Part shown: positions 34,859 through 42,964 of the stretch, piece by piece
How positions within the stretch are numbered: position 1 is the first letter of the stretch
Layout of the letters: each line of letters opens with the position of its first letter
Source: WHTK01 sp963711035
GTDB taxonomy: Bacteria > Chloroflexota > Dehalococcoidia > DSTF01 > WHTK01
DNA length: 64,000 nucleotides
Direction of reading: 5' to 3'
Assembly: GCA_963711035.1 (NCBI GenBank)
Contig: CAVQCN010000001.1
Location: forward strand, 62,001-126,000
Program-made: the position numbers and the translations under genes
Notes under the pieces: generated by a model
Seen by the model: only the letters and a program-made list of their open reading frames with translations
What the model was told of the DNA's origin: nothing
Databases searched by the model: none

Positions 34859-35667
34859 TCTCCTGCTCTCCTTAGCGCCATACTCACGCGCGAGGCCTGC
34901 TCCATGAACGGCACCGTCATGCGCGTGCTTTCCGTACGCGGTCCCTCCAACTCGATCGTGAAGTCCTCGACGACGCGGCCCGGCCGCCGGCTCATCGCCA
35001 GCACGCGGGTGCTCAGGAACGTCGCTTCGAAAACGGAGTGAGTAACGAAAATCACGGTGCGCCGGTCGGCCTGCCAGATGCGCAGCAGCTCTTCGTTGAG
35101 CCGCTGCCGCGTGATCTCGTCCAGCGCCCCGAACGGCTCGTCCATCAGCAGGAGCCGAGGGTTGAGCGCCAGGGCGCGGGCCAGCGACGCACGCATCTTC
35201 ATGCCACCCGACAGCTCGCGAGGGTACATGTGCTCGCTGCCGCTCAGTCCCACGAGGGCGATGGCATCCATGGCTGCCTCGCGGCGCTCGGCGGAAGGGA
35301 CGCCCTGCAGCTCCAACGGCAGTTCCGTGTTACTCAGCACAGACCGCCACGGCAGCAGGGTGGGCTCCTGGAACACGTAGGTCATGGCGCCCTGCTTCTC
35401 GCGCGCCTTGGACGGGCGCAGACCATCAACAAGGACGGTGCCGCCGGTGGCGTCGCCGAGGCCGGCGATGATGCGCAGTAGCGTCGACTTGCCGCATCCG
35501 GAGGCGCCGACGATCGAGACGAACTCACCGGACATGACGGAAAACGTTGTGTCGGCCAGCGCGACCGTGCCGTTGGCGTACTGCTTGCTGACGGACTCGA
35601 CTTTCAAGACGGGCGCATCTGCAGGGGGAGTTTCCTCTACCGATCGTTGCGCAAAAGCTAATGACAT
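34855..35667 (-). CDS. ABC transporter ATP-binding protein (SsuB/TauB-like)
   Basis: This 270-residue ATPase has a Walker A GASGCGKST, Q-loop VFQEPTLLPWR, signature LSGGMKMR, Walker B LLLMDEPFGALD and H-loop VTHSVFEA. The unusual MKM in the signature region (normally MRQ) is common in nitrate/taurine-type transporters. It is the first gene of the transporter operon. The 360-bp interval 35668-36027 upstream contains the terminator of the next gene and presumably the promoter of this one. Confidence 0.93.
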   Translation of the reverse strand: MSLAFAQRSVEETPPADAPVLKVESVSKQYANGTVALADTTFSVMSGEFVSIVGASGCGKSTLLRIIAGLGDATGGTVLVDGLRPSKAREKQGAMTYVFQEPTLLPWRSVLSNTELPLELQGVPSAERREAAMDAIALVGLSGSEHMYPRELSGGMKMRASLARALALNPRLLLMDEPFGALDEITRQRLNEELLRIWQADRRTVIFVTHSVFEATFLSTRVLAMSRRPGRVVEDFTIELEGPRTESTRMTVPFMEQASRVSMALRRAGE

Positions 35668-35868
35668 CTGTTCAGGCCCTTTCGGCGAACACCTCTGGGG
35701 TTCTTGATGATCCGAAGGTACCGCTGCCAGCTCCCCGACACATTGTCACCTCGGGCTGATTGCTCCGGCGGCCTGTTGGTCGCGGTTGCGAGCAGCCTGT
35801 GACCGGCGTTTCGAGCATGTTGCGGTCTGTTTGCACGCGCATTCCAAACACGAAGCCGTACACGAAGC

Positions 35869-35899
35869 AGGGAGCCGGGCATGTTCTGCCCGGCTCCCT
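35869..35899 (-). terminator. 13-bp perfect hairpin after the second RutA-like gene
   Basis: Bases 35869-35881 and 35887-35899 pair without mismatch around a 5-nt loop. It lies about 130 bp after the stop of the gene at 36028. Apart from this hairpin I see nothing definite in the 35668-36027 interval. Confidence 0.65.
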
Positions 35900-36027
35900 G
35901 GTGCTGGGGATGTCAATCTCAGCTTGCCGGCTTCATGACTTCATCCACGTGCTCGTCGGGCGGTTCCCGCTCAGCTCTCTTTTGCTCTTCTATCGTTCGG
36001 GCGTATCTGCGCGGGATGCCAGTCCCC

Positions 36028-37110
36028 TTAAACCGCGGCCTGGACGCTCTCTTCCTGCTGCAGCAGGGGCATCACGGATTTCTGGAAGTCCTTCAGGCCC
36101 TGAATGTAGTCCGGGAAGATCAGCAGGATGCTGTCGACGTCGCCTTCCTCGTTCAGATCCAGAATCGTCTTGGCCACCGTCTCCGGGGAGCCGATTACCG
36201 GCCTGCCGGCGAAGCAGATCGACTCCCGGATGTACTTCGTGCGCTCGCGCTTCATCTCCCGCTCGCGGTCCTGACTGCCGAAGTGCCGGCCGATGTTGTC
36301 GAGCGCCATCACGTCGGCGCCCTCGAAGTAGTAGTCGAACAGCTCGTCGGCCTCGCGGTCCGTGTCCGCCTGGATGACGGAGAGCGTCGTCGCCGTCTTC
36401 ACGTTGCGGCCCATCTCGCGCGCCATGCCCTTCATGCGCTTGCTGAGCGCCTTCGTACCGGCGATGTCGCCGCCGCCGAGGAAGCTGTAGTTGCAGTGAC
36501 GCGCCGTGAACGCGAAGCCCTCGTCGGACGTACCGGCACAGACCAGGAAGGGATGCGGCTTCTGCAGCGGCTTCGGGGCGGAGACGCAGTCCTTCAGCGT
36601 GAAGAACTCGCCGTCGAGGTCGACGCGATCCTCGGTCCACAGCCGCTTCACCGCCGTGATCCACTCCTCGGCGTAGCGGTAGCGGCCCATGTTGTAGCCG
36701 TCCGGCCACATACCCATCTGCTGATACTCGCCGGGCGAAGCGCCCGTGATCAGGTTGATGCCACAGCGGCCACCACTCACCTCGTCCAGCGTGGCGATCA
36801 TCTTCGCCGCCACCGCCGGGTGCAGCGACAGCGGGTTCACGGTCGCGATGACCTTCACGCGCTCCGTCGCCACCGCGAGGCCGGACATCAGCATCAACGA
36901 CTCAAGGGTCTGGTCCCAGAAGCCCGTCGAGCCGCCGAAGCCGCGCCATTTGCACATCGAGAAGACGTAATCGAGGCCGGCCGCCTCGGCGAGCTGACTG
37001 ATATCGCGGTTGAGCTCAAAGGTCGGGTTGTACTGCGGCGTGCGCTCCGAGATGTAGAAGCCGTTGCGCCCGATAGGCAGGAAGACACCGACCTCGAAAT
37101 TGCGACTCAT
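36028..37110 (-). CDS. RutA-like LLM flavin-dependent monooxygenase (copy 2)
   Basis: This 360-residue protein is closer to RutA than copy 1: GVFLPIGRNGFYISERTPQYNPTFELN at the start (over residues 8-34), then SMCKWRGFGGSTGFWDQTLESLMLMSGLA, GRCGINLITGASPGEYQQMG and PFLVCAGTSDEGFAF. It should oxidise a ring amide or related N-heterocycle with FMNH2 and O2. Its start overlaps the upstream isochorismatase-fold gene by 4 bp (ATGA), so oxygenase and hydrolase are made together. Confidence 0.88.
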   Translation of the reverse strand: MSRNFEVGVFLPIGRNGFYISERTPQYNPTFELNRDISQLAEAAGLDYVFSMCKWRGFGGSTGFWDQTLESLMLMSGLAVATERVKVIATVNPLSLHPAVAAKMIATLDEVSGGRCGINLITGASPGEYQQMGMWPDGYNMGRYRYAEEWITAVKRLWTEDRVDLDGEFFTLKDCVSAPKPLQKPHPFLVCAGTSDEGFAFTARHCNYSFLGGGDIAGTKALSKRMKGMAREMGRNVKTATTLSVIQADTDREADELFDYYFEGADVMALDNIGRHFGSQDREREMKRERTKYIRESICFAGRPVIGSPETVAKTILDLNEEGDVDSILLIFPDYIQGLKDFQKSVMPLLQQEESVQAAV

Positions 37111-37805
37111 TTCGCACCTCCCGCCGCGGCCGTCCAGCTCGCGATCACCGTATCGACGTCCGTGATGCTGTGAGCGCCGATCATCGTCATCGCCGCGTCG
37201 TGCAGCTTTGGATTGACGCCGGCAGTCGCCTCGGCCGGAACGATCGAGAAGAAGCCGCGGCAGCTGGCGTCGATCGCCGTCGCCGCAATGCAGCCGTAGG
37301 ACGCCACGCCGCCCAGAACCACCGTCTCGACGCCGATAGAGTGGAGGTACGTCTCCAGGCCCGTCCGCAGGAAAGCGCTGTAGCGAAACTTGTAGAACCG
37401 CGGCTCACCCTTCGGCGCGATCGGCTCCGGGATCTCGTGCGCGTACTCGTCGTGCTCGCGGCCCAACGACTCGCGCGCATTCTCACCAACGATGTCGGCC
37501 AGGCGCCGCACCCACGACGGGGAGTCGCCGCCGACGCCGCTGGGCAGCTTGCCGATGGTGACGTAGACGCGCGGGACGTTCAGTTCGCGCGCCGTCGTCA
37601 GCAGACGGCTGATCGGCTCGACCACGCCGGCTCCCACCGTGTCGGTGCGGCCGTCCGGGTAGATGAAGCGGTTCTGCACGTCGACCAGCAGCAGGGCGCA
37701 GCGCGTCTCCTTGAGGAGCGTGCTCGTGTCCATGAGGGCGTAGTCGACGATGTCCTTGCGCGAAACCGCCTGATAGAGCTTCGTTGGCTGATAGATCGCA
37801 GCCAT
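37107..37805 (-). CDS. Isochorismatase-fold hydrolase coupled to RutA-like copy 2
   Basis: This 232-residue protein has the family triad Asp42 (LLLVDVQNRF), Lys139 (FYKFRYSAF) and Cys172 (SYGCIAATAID). Its N-terminal 30 residues are an extension before the fold. The Cys motif differs from the RutB-like copies, so the leaving group may differ too. Translational coupling to the RutA-like gene strongly suggests they act on the same compound. The 37806-38020 interval upstream holds hairpin 37843-37859 and no gene. Confidence 0.86.
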   Translation of the reverse strand: MAAIYQPTKLYQAVSRKDIVDYALMDTSTLLKETRCALLLVDVQNRFIYPDGRTDTVGAGVVEPISRLLTTARELNVPRVYVTIGKLPSGVGGDSPSWVRRLADIVGENARESLGREHDEYAHEIPEPIAPKGEPRFYKFRYSAFLRTGLETYLHSIGVETVVLGGVASYGCIAATAIDASCRGFFSIVPAEATAGVNPKLHDAAMTMIGAHSITDVDTVIASWTAAAGGAK

Positions 37806-37842
37806 GTCCCTTCCTTTCGCTCGCTAAATCGCGAAGACGAGA

Positions 37843-37859
37843 GCGCTCCGCGGGAGCGC
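37843..37859 (-). terminator. Short GC hairpin after the reductase gene
   Basis: GCGCTCC (37843-37849) pairs with GGAGCGC (37853-37859) with a 3-nt loop. It lies downstream of the reductase gene ending at 38021 and just before the start of the hydrolase gene at 37805; it could be a terminator or a leader structure. Confidence 0.4.
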
Positions 37860-38020
37860 CGGCCACGAAACGACCGGCCTGCGATCACCGTAGGCTGGAG
37901 GAGGCATGCCTCACATCGTCGATGGGGGACCGAAACCCTACGCCAAGGGTTATGCCGGACTGCGCCCCGCCGCGGGCGGTGCGTTTCCGCCATGTTGCTG
38001 GAAGATTCCAGGCATGCGTA

Positions 38021-38938
38021 CTAAGGACGGCGCAGATAGCGGTACGCGGCGACCGCGGCCGTGGCCCCATCGCCGGCCGCGGTCGCGAGCTGCGCCACCG
38101 AGCCAGCGCGAATATCGCCCGCAGCGAACACGCCGGCCAGAGATGTTTGCATCATGACGTCGGTCTCGATGTGACCGGCGCGGTCCATCTGCAAAACGCC
38201 CTGCAAGAAGGCGGTGTTCGGCTCCAGGCCAACGTAGATGAAGACGCCGTTCGCAGCCTGCCGCCGCGCTTCGCCCGTGCCCAGGTCACGCAGCAACAAG
38301 GACGAAACCAATTGCTCGCCCTGAATCGCCTCCACCTCCGTGTTCGGCAGCACACTGAGCCGGGGGTGTGCTGCGACGCGGTCGATCAGCGTCTGCTGAG
38401 CAGTAAGCTCGGCGCCGCGCTGGACGATCGTGACGCTGGCAACGTGCTCGGCAAGCGTCAGCGCCTCGTCCAGCGCGGAATCGCCGCCGCCCACGACGTA
38501 CACGTCACGTCCGGCAAAGAAAAGGCCGTCGCAGGACGCGCAATGAGAGACGCCGCGGCCGTCGAACTGGGTTTCTCCGGGAATGCCGAGGCTGCGCGGA
38601 CTGGAGCCCGCCGCAACGATCACCGCAGGCGCGTGCAGGATTTCTTCCATCGTCTGCACGACATGCGCGGAACTCTCCGTCGTCAGACTCACGGCCGCGC
38701 CCAGCGTGACCTCTGCCCCGGCGGCTTCTGCCTGCTCCTGGATCAGCGGCCCCAGGTCGTAGCCGGAGATTCCCTTGGGGAAGCCGGGGAAGTTCTCGAT
38801 GCGCTCGGCATTAACCACCTGGCCGCCGGCGCCACCCTGTCCGACCACAACGACACGCAGACCGTGCTGTGCTGCTACCATCGCCGCGGTAAGCCCGGCG
38901 ACGCCTGCGCCGATCACGACGAGGTCGAATTCGCGCAT
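38021..38938 (-). CDS. Thioredoxin reductase-like FAD/NAD(P)H oxidoreductase (copy 1, CASC)
   Basis: This 305-residue low-molecular-weight thioredoxin-reductase family protein has the FAD motif GAGVAG (10-15), a redox pair Cys133-Ala-Ser-Cys136 in SHCASCDGLFF, the NADPH motif VGGGDSALDEA and the C-terminal AAGDIRAG. It would transfer electrons from NAD(P)H through FAD to a protein or small disulfide. It is a close paralogue of the gene at 39733, with the Cys pair at identical positions. No thioredoxin gene is adjacent; the UGSC protein or the glutaredoxin-fused regulator nearby are possible partners. GGAG lies 4 nt before the ATG. Confidence 0.88.
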   Translation of the reverse strand: MREFDLVVIGAGVAGLTAAMVAAQHGLRVVVVGQGGAGGQVVNAERIENFPGFPKGISGYDLGPLIQEQAEAAGAEVTLGAAVSLTTESSAHVVQTMEEILHAPAVIVAAGSSPRSLGIPGETQFDGRGVSHCASCDGLFFAGRDVYVVGGGDSALDEALTLAEHVASVTIVQRGAELTAQQTLIDRVAAHPRLSVLPNTEVEAIQGEQLVSSLLLRDLGTGEARRQAANGVFIYVGLEPNTAFLQGVLQMDRAGHIETDVMMQTSLAGVFAAGDIRAGSVAQLATAAGDGATAAVAAYRYLRRP

Positions 38939-39024
38939 CTTACTCCTTCGGGCGCCATTCTCGCGCTCCGGCGCCGAGCGTACACTACCGTCCGGCTCAC
39001 GCGTGGTTTTCGAGGTGATGCAAC

Positions 39025-39736
39025 GTGCTTCAGGACACCATCAAGGCGCTGACCTTCGACGTCTTCGGGACGGTGGTCGACTGGCGAGGCGGCATCATGC
39101 GTGAAGCCACCTCCATCGGTGCCGCCCGCGGCATCGAGGCCGACTGGGGCGCCTTCGCCGATGCCTGGCGCGGCCTCTACGGCCCGTCCATGCGCGAAGT
39201 ACGCGAAGGGCGGCGTCCCTGGACGAAACTGGACGACCTGCACCGCGAGAGCCTGCACACGATCTTGCCCAGCTTCGGCCTCGATACGCTGAGCGAGAGG
39301 CGAAGTCGAGCAACTCAACCTCGCCTGGCATCGTCTGGACCCGTGGCCGGACTCCGTGCCGGGGCTGACACGCCTCAAGCAGCGCTTCATTCTCGCCACG
39401 CTCTCCAACGGCAACGTGGCGCTGATGGTGGACATGGCGAAGCACGGCGGCCTGCCGTGGGACATGGTGCTGGGCGGCGACGTAGTGCGCCACTACAAGC
39501 CCGACCCCTACGCCTACAGGAAGAGCGTAGCGTTGCTCGGACTCGAGCCCGGCCAGTGCATGATGGTCGCCGCGCACGAATACGACCTCGAGGCGGCAGC
39601 GCGCCAGGGCTTGCATACGGCGTACGTCATGCGCCCCTACGAGTTTCCCGGCTACAGAATCGCCGAGCACGCCTCCGAGCGCTTCGACGTCGTGGTCAAC
39701 GACTTCGAAGAACTGGCCTCGCGTCTGGGCTGTTAG
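39025..39736 (+). pseudogene. HAD-type haloacid dehalogenase (type II-like), frameshifted
   Basis: The N-terminal part shows the nucleophile Asp12 in LTFDVFGTVVDWR and runs in one frame to about 39295. From about 39302 the homologous sequence continues one base out of register (EVEQLNLAWHRLDPWPDSVPGL, then LATLSNGN, the Ser/Thr motif; YKPDP, the Lys motif; and VAAHEYDLEAAARQG) to the stop at 39736. A single extra base between 39291 and 39302 explains this. Intact, the protein would be about 236 residues and resemble L-2-haloacid dehalogenases, which hydrolyse a C-halogen bond, or a related phosphatase. It lies divergently from reductase copy 1 and its end overlaps copy 2 by 4 bp. Confidence 0.83.
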
Positions 39737-40665
39737 GCGAGGGAGTGCGAGCGAGCCCGCACATGATGGTAGGCGCCGATCGCAGCGGTCGCGCCATCGC
39801 CCGCCGCCGCCGCCAGCAGGGCCACCGAGCGGGCGCGAATGTCACCGGCAGCGAAAATGCCCGGCACTGAAGTCTGCATCATGATGTCGGTCTCGATGTG
39901 GCCAGTCGGGTCCAGGCGCAGCACTTCGGCCAGGAACGCCGTACTGGGCTCCAACCCCACATAGATGAAGATGCCCTGCAGCGGCTCGATGCGCGCGTTG
40001 CCGTCACCGGTGCCGTGCAACCTGACGCCGGTGACCGAGTCCTCGCCGCAGACCTCGTCTACCACCGTTTCGAGCAGCACCTCGATGTTGGCCGCCGCCT
40101 CGACGCGCTCAACCAGATACCGCTGCGCATCGAGCTCGGCACCGCGATGGAAAACGAGCACTTTCTCGGCGTGCTCCGCCAGCACCAGCGCCTCGTCCAG
40201 GGCCGAGTCGCCGCCTCCGACGACCCCGACGGTCTGCCCAACGAAAAAAGGACCGTCACAGGTGGCGCAGTGCGAGACACCCTTGCCGGTGAAGCGCTCC
40301 TCTCCCGGCACGCCGAGATGGCGAATGGTGGAGCCGGCAGCGATGATCAGGCTGCTGGTGCGCAGGCTGTCCTCGCTGCAGTGGACGATCGTTGTAGCGT
40401 CATCGAGCTCCAGTGATTCGACCGCGTCGAGGACGAACTCAGCGCCGGCTGCCTCTGCCTGCTCTTGCAGGAGGGGTCCCAGCTCGAAGCCCGGCAAGCC
40501 TTCCGGGAAACCGGGCAGGTTCTCGATCTTCTCAGCGTTGATGATCTGTCCACCGCTGCCCATCTGGTCGACGACAGCGACACGCAGGCCGTGACGGCCG
40601 GCGAACATCGCGGCCGTGAGACCGGCTACGCCTGCACCGACGATGACAAGGTCGAACTCGTCCAT
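39733..40665 (-). CDS. Thioredoxin reductase-like FAD/NAD(P)H oxidoreductase (copy 2, CATC)
   Basis: This 310-residue protein has GAGVAG at 10-15, the classical redox motif Cys133-Ala-Thr-Cys136 (SHCATCDGPFF), GGGDSALDEA and AAGDIRAR. It is clearly homologous along its length to the gene at 38021, indicating duplication with the HAD gene between the copies. ATG at 40665 was chosen over 40722 because GGGAGGGAGT precedes it. It is divergent from the UGSC-like gene, and the shared 352-bp interval holds the best copy of the repeated operator motif. Confidence 0.89.
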   Translation of the reverse strand: MDEFDLVIVGAGVAGLTAAMFAGRHGLRVAVVDQMGSGGQIINAEKIENLPGFPEGLPGFELGPLLQEQAEAAGAEFVLDAVESLELDDATTIVHCSEDSLRTSSLIIAAGSTIRHLGVPGEERFTGKGVSHCATCDGPFFVGQTVGVVGGGDSALDEALVLAEHAEKVLVFHRGAELDAQRYLVERVEAAANIEVLLETVVDEVCGEDSVTGVRLHGTGDGNARIEPLQGIFIYVGLEPSTAFLAEVLRLDPTGHIETDIMMQTSVPGIFAAGDIRARSVALLAAAAGDGATAAIGAYHHVRARSHSLA

Positions 40666-40842
40666 ACTCCCTCCCGTAACCAGCCTGGGCCGGTAACGGT
40701 TTACTCGTCGACCACTTATCAATTGTCTGCCTAACAGAGGACAACGGAAAGTCGGGCCGTCGTTGTACGCAGCAAAGCTGCCTATGGCAGAGCCACGCTT
40801 GATGACTCTACAATGCGGCCTCCAGACGAGCCCTCAGCATGC

Positions 40843-40859
40843 CGGACAGACTCTGTCAC
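40843..40859 (+). promoter_or_regulatory. Operator-like motif, copy 1
   Basis: The 17-mer CCGGACAGACTCTGTCA contains the dyad GACAG-ACT-CTGTC. It lies between the divergent reductase copy 2 (start 40665) and UGSC-like gene (start 41018). Two near copies occur at 42760-42776 and 44229-44245. Flanking bases ATG on the left and CCC on the right are shared with the third copy. Confidence 0.65.
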
Positions 40860-40923
40860 CCTTAAACCGCTGCGCTTTCCGGCGCCAGCGCTAACGTTGT
40901 AGCGTGGCTCAGGCTCAGACTTG

Positions 40924-40946
40924 AGCCGGGTAGCATGATGTATAAG
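40924..40946 (+). promoter_or_regulatory. Possible -10 region for the UGSC-like gene
   Basis: TATAAG at 40941-40946 is a good -10 match, about 70 nt before the start at 41018. The -35 element at a suitable distance is poor, so only the -10 is suggested. The rest of the 40666-41017 interval shows no gene. Confidence 0.3.
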
Positions 40947-41017
40947 AGCATCGTGCGCAACGGTGGTCTGGCCTCACTCCGGGGCCGGATGCGGACCGAA
41001 AAGTTGGGGGTTCAGAC

Positions 41018-42694
41018 ATGACAATCCAGAGCGAGACTCGTCCAGGCACCGGCACCCGCGTCACGGTCCACAATCCGGTTGGCTACCCACCCCGGATCGC
41101 CAAGAAGACGGGCGCACCACGACTCGAAAGCCTGGACGGCAAGACCGTCTACCTCGTCGACTGTCGCTTTGACGACTCCATCGAGCTGCTGAAGCAGGTA
41201 CAGGCCTGGTTCAACGAGCGTATGCCCAGCGTCACGACACGCCTGGTCTCACTCTCCAGCGTCTACGGCCGCGATGATCCCAAGACGTGGGAGGAGATAA
41301 AGGCCAACGGTGACGCTGCCATCCTGGGCGTCGGCCATTGCAGCACCTGTGCCCCTGCCGTCGCCACCCACGCCATCACGTTGGACACCAAATACAGTGT
41401 GCCAACCGTCGCCCTGCACACCGACAAGTTCGTCAAGGTCGTGCAGTCGGTAACGCGCATGGCCGGCCTGCCGACGTCGCCAACCGTGTTCGTGCCGCAG
41501 CCCGTCATGGGCAAGTCCGAAGGCGAGCTGCGTGAGTACGTCTTCGGCAACGACCCTCACACCAACCGTCCGGTCATGCAAGAGGTCATCGAAGGACTGA
41601 CCACCGGCCTGGCCGACGTCGAGATCGAAGGCGCACCGACATCGGATCGCTCGACGCCGCGGCTGGTGGACCCCGACACAGAGGAGAACCTGCACCAGCT
41701 GTTCCTCGATAACAACTGGACAGACAAGCTGCCCATCATCCTGCCGACCGAAGAGCGCGTCGCCAAAATGCTGGCGCACACGAGCCACGCGCCAGACGAA
41801 GTGGTCGGCCGAATGCAGCCGACCAACAACCGCGGCCTCTGGGAGTACACGGTCGAGAAGGTCGCGGTCAACGCCGTCATGGCCGGTGCGCGGCCGGAAT
41901 ACTTCCCCGTTATCCTGGCGTTGGCCGCAACCGGTATCTCCGCCCGCGGAAGCACGTCGAGCTCCGCATCGGCCATGGTCGTCGTGAACGGCCCCGTCCG
42001 CCAGGAGCTGAACATGAACTGGGGCATCGGCGCTATGGGGCCCTACAACCACGCCAACGCCACGATCGGGCGGGCGTACGGACTGCTTTCGCAGAACCTG
42101 CAGGGCGGCTCCGTGCCGGGTGAGACCTTCATGGGCTCCCAGGGCAACAACTATTGCTACAACAACGTCACCTTCGCCGAGAACGAGGAGCGCAGCCCCT
42201 GGGAACCGCTGCACGTGCAGAAGGGCTTCAAGCCAACCGACAGCACGGTCAGCGTCTTCAACGGCTGCCGCTCGACGACGTTCTGCCTCGGCCTGCGCGA
42301 GCACTACTGGGAAGAGCACGTGCGCGACATGCTGCTCGGCACCGACTCGCTGACGCCTCCCACGCTGCTGCTGGACCCCATTACGGCCCGCCAGTTCATC
42401 GATCGCGGCGGCTTCGATACGAAGGAGAAGCTGCTGCACTGGGTTTGGGAAACAGCAAAGATGCCGGCCGGCCGCTACTGGGACCTGCAGCTTATCCAGA
42501 ACTACATCTACCCGCGCGCCACCTTTGGTGAGGAGCCGCTGGCAACCAAGCTGAAGGCTGCACCTGACGAACTAATCAACATGTGGCAGGAGAAGGACAT
42601 CAACGTCGTTGTGGTCGGCGGTGAGACGAACGGTTACTGGCACATCATGGGCGCCAGCTACCGCAAGACGATCTCGGTCGATGAGTGGCGTTAA
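41018..42694 (+). CDS. UGSC-like CxxC redox-type protein with large C-terminal domain
   Basis: This 558-residue protein has an N-terminal thiol domain: LDGKTVYLVDCRFDDSIELL, then GVGHCSTCAPAVATHA with Cys108-Ser-Thr-Cys111, and SVPTVALHTDKF. This matches the UGSC-motif (seleno)protein pattern, in which the first Cys may be selenocysteine; here both are Cys. The C-terminal region (about 230-555) has NNWTDKLPIILPTEERVAKML, EKVAVNAVMAGARPEYFPVILAL, VVVNGPVRQELNMNWGIGAMGPYNHANATIGRA (in two parts) and AENEERSPWEPLHV, the conserved block that accompanies UGSC domains. The function of the family is not established. GGGGG lies 7 nt before the ATG. A hairpin follows at 42714-42759. Confidence 0.78.
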   Translation: MTIQSETRPGTGTRVTVHNPVGYPPRIAKKTGAPRLESLDGKTVYLVDCRFDDSIELLKQVQAWFNERMPSVTTRLVSLSSVYGRDDPKTWEEIKANGDAAILGVGHCSTCAPAVATHAITLDTKYSVPTVALHTDKFVKVVQSVTRMAGLPTSPTVFVPQPVMGKSEGELREYVFGNDPHTNRPVMQEVIEGLTTGLADVEIEGAPTSDRSTPRLVDPDTEENLHQLFLDNNWTDKLPIILPTEERVAKMLAHTSHAPDEVVGRMQPTNNRGLWEYTVEKVAVNAVMAGARPEYFPVILALAATGISARGSTSSSASAMVVVNGPVRQELNMNWGIGAMGPYNHANATIGRAYGLLSQNLQGGSVPGETFMGSQGNNYCYNNVTFAENEERSPWEPLHVQKGFKPTDSTVSVFNGCRSTTFCLGLREHYWEEHVRDMLLGTDSLTPPTLLLDPITARQFIDRGGFDTKEKLLHWVWETAKMPAGRYWDLQLIQNYIYPRATFGEEPLATKLKAAPDELINMWQEKDINVVVVGGETNGYWHIMGASYRKTISVDEWR

Positions 42695-42713
42695 GCCGGG
42701 ACAATGCCTGCGC

Positions 42714-42759
42714 AATTGACGTAACGCCCTCGTCGCGAGGTGAGGGCGCTACGTCAATT
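42714..42759 (+). terminator. 18-bp hairpin after the UGSC-like gene
   Basis: Bases 42714-42731 and 42742-42759 pair over 18 bp with a single mismatch and a 10-nt loop, 20 bp after the UGSC stop. The operator-like motif starts at the very next base. Confidence 0.7.
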
Positions 42760-42776
42760 TGACAGAATCTGTCCGG
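42760..42776 (-). promoter_or_regulatory. Operator-like motif, copy 2
   Basis: On the minus strand this reads CCGGACAGATTCTGTCA, differing from copy 1 at one base. It lies 189 bp upstream of the HTH-glutaredoxin regulator gene, which would fit autoregulation. Confidence 0.65.
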
Positions 42777-42964
42777 ATTCGCCCTCCGCTGCACTCTCAG
42801 TCACCAGCTATAGTGGTTGACGCTAGGTCAGTAGAACTGGCCTATGGTGAGTACGCCTGTTTATCTGTACGCGTGGGGGACGGCGGGCGAAATACAATCA
42901 CCCGGACCGGAGCGTAGGAATAAGCATGATGACAACGGCCAAGGCCAGGTTGGGCTAGCAGACG

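Noticed and set aside
41018..42694. Possible selenocysteine (UGA) in the UGSC-like gene
   Set aside because: Both residues of the motif are ordinary Cys codons and no in-frame TGA or selenocysteine insertion element is seen.
42818..42846. TTGACG-based promoter before the HTH-glutaredoxin gene
   Set aside because: No acceptable -10 element occurs at 16-18 bp, so it was not listed.
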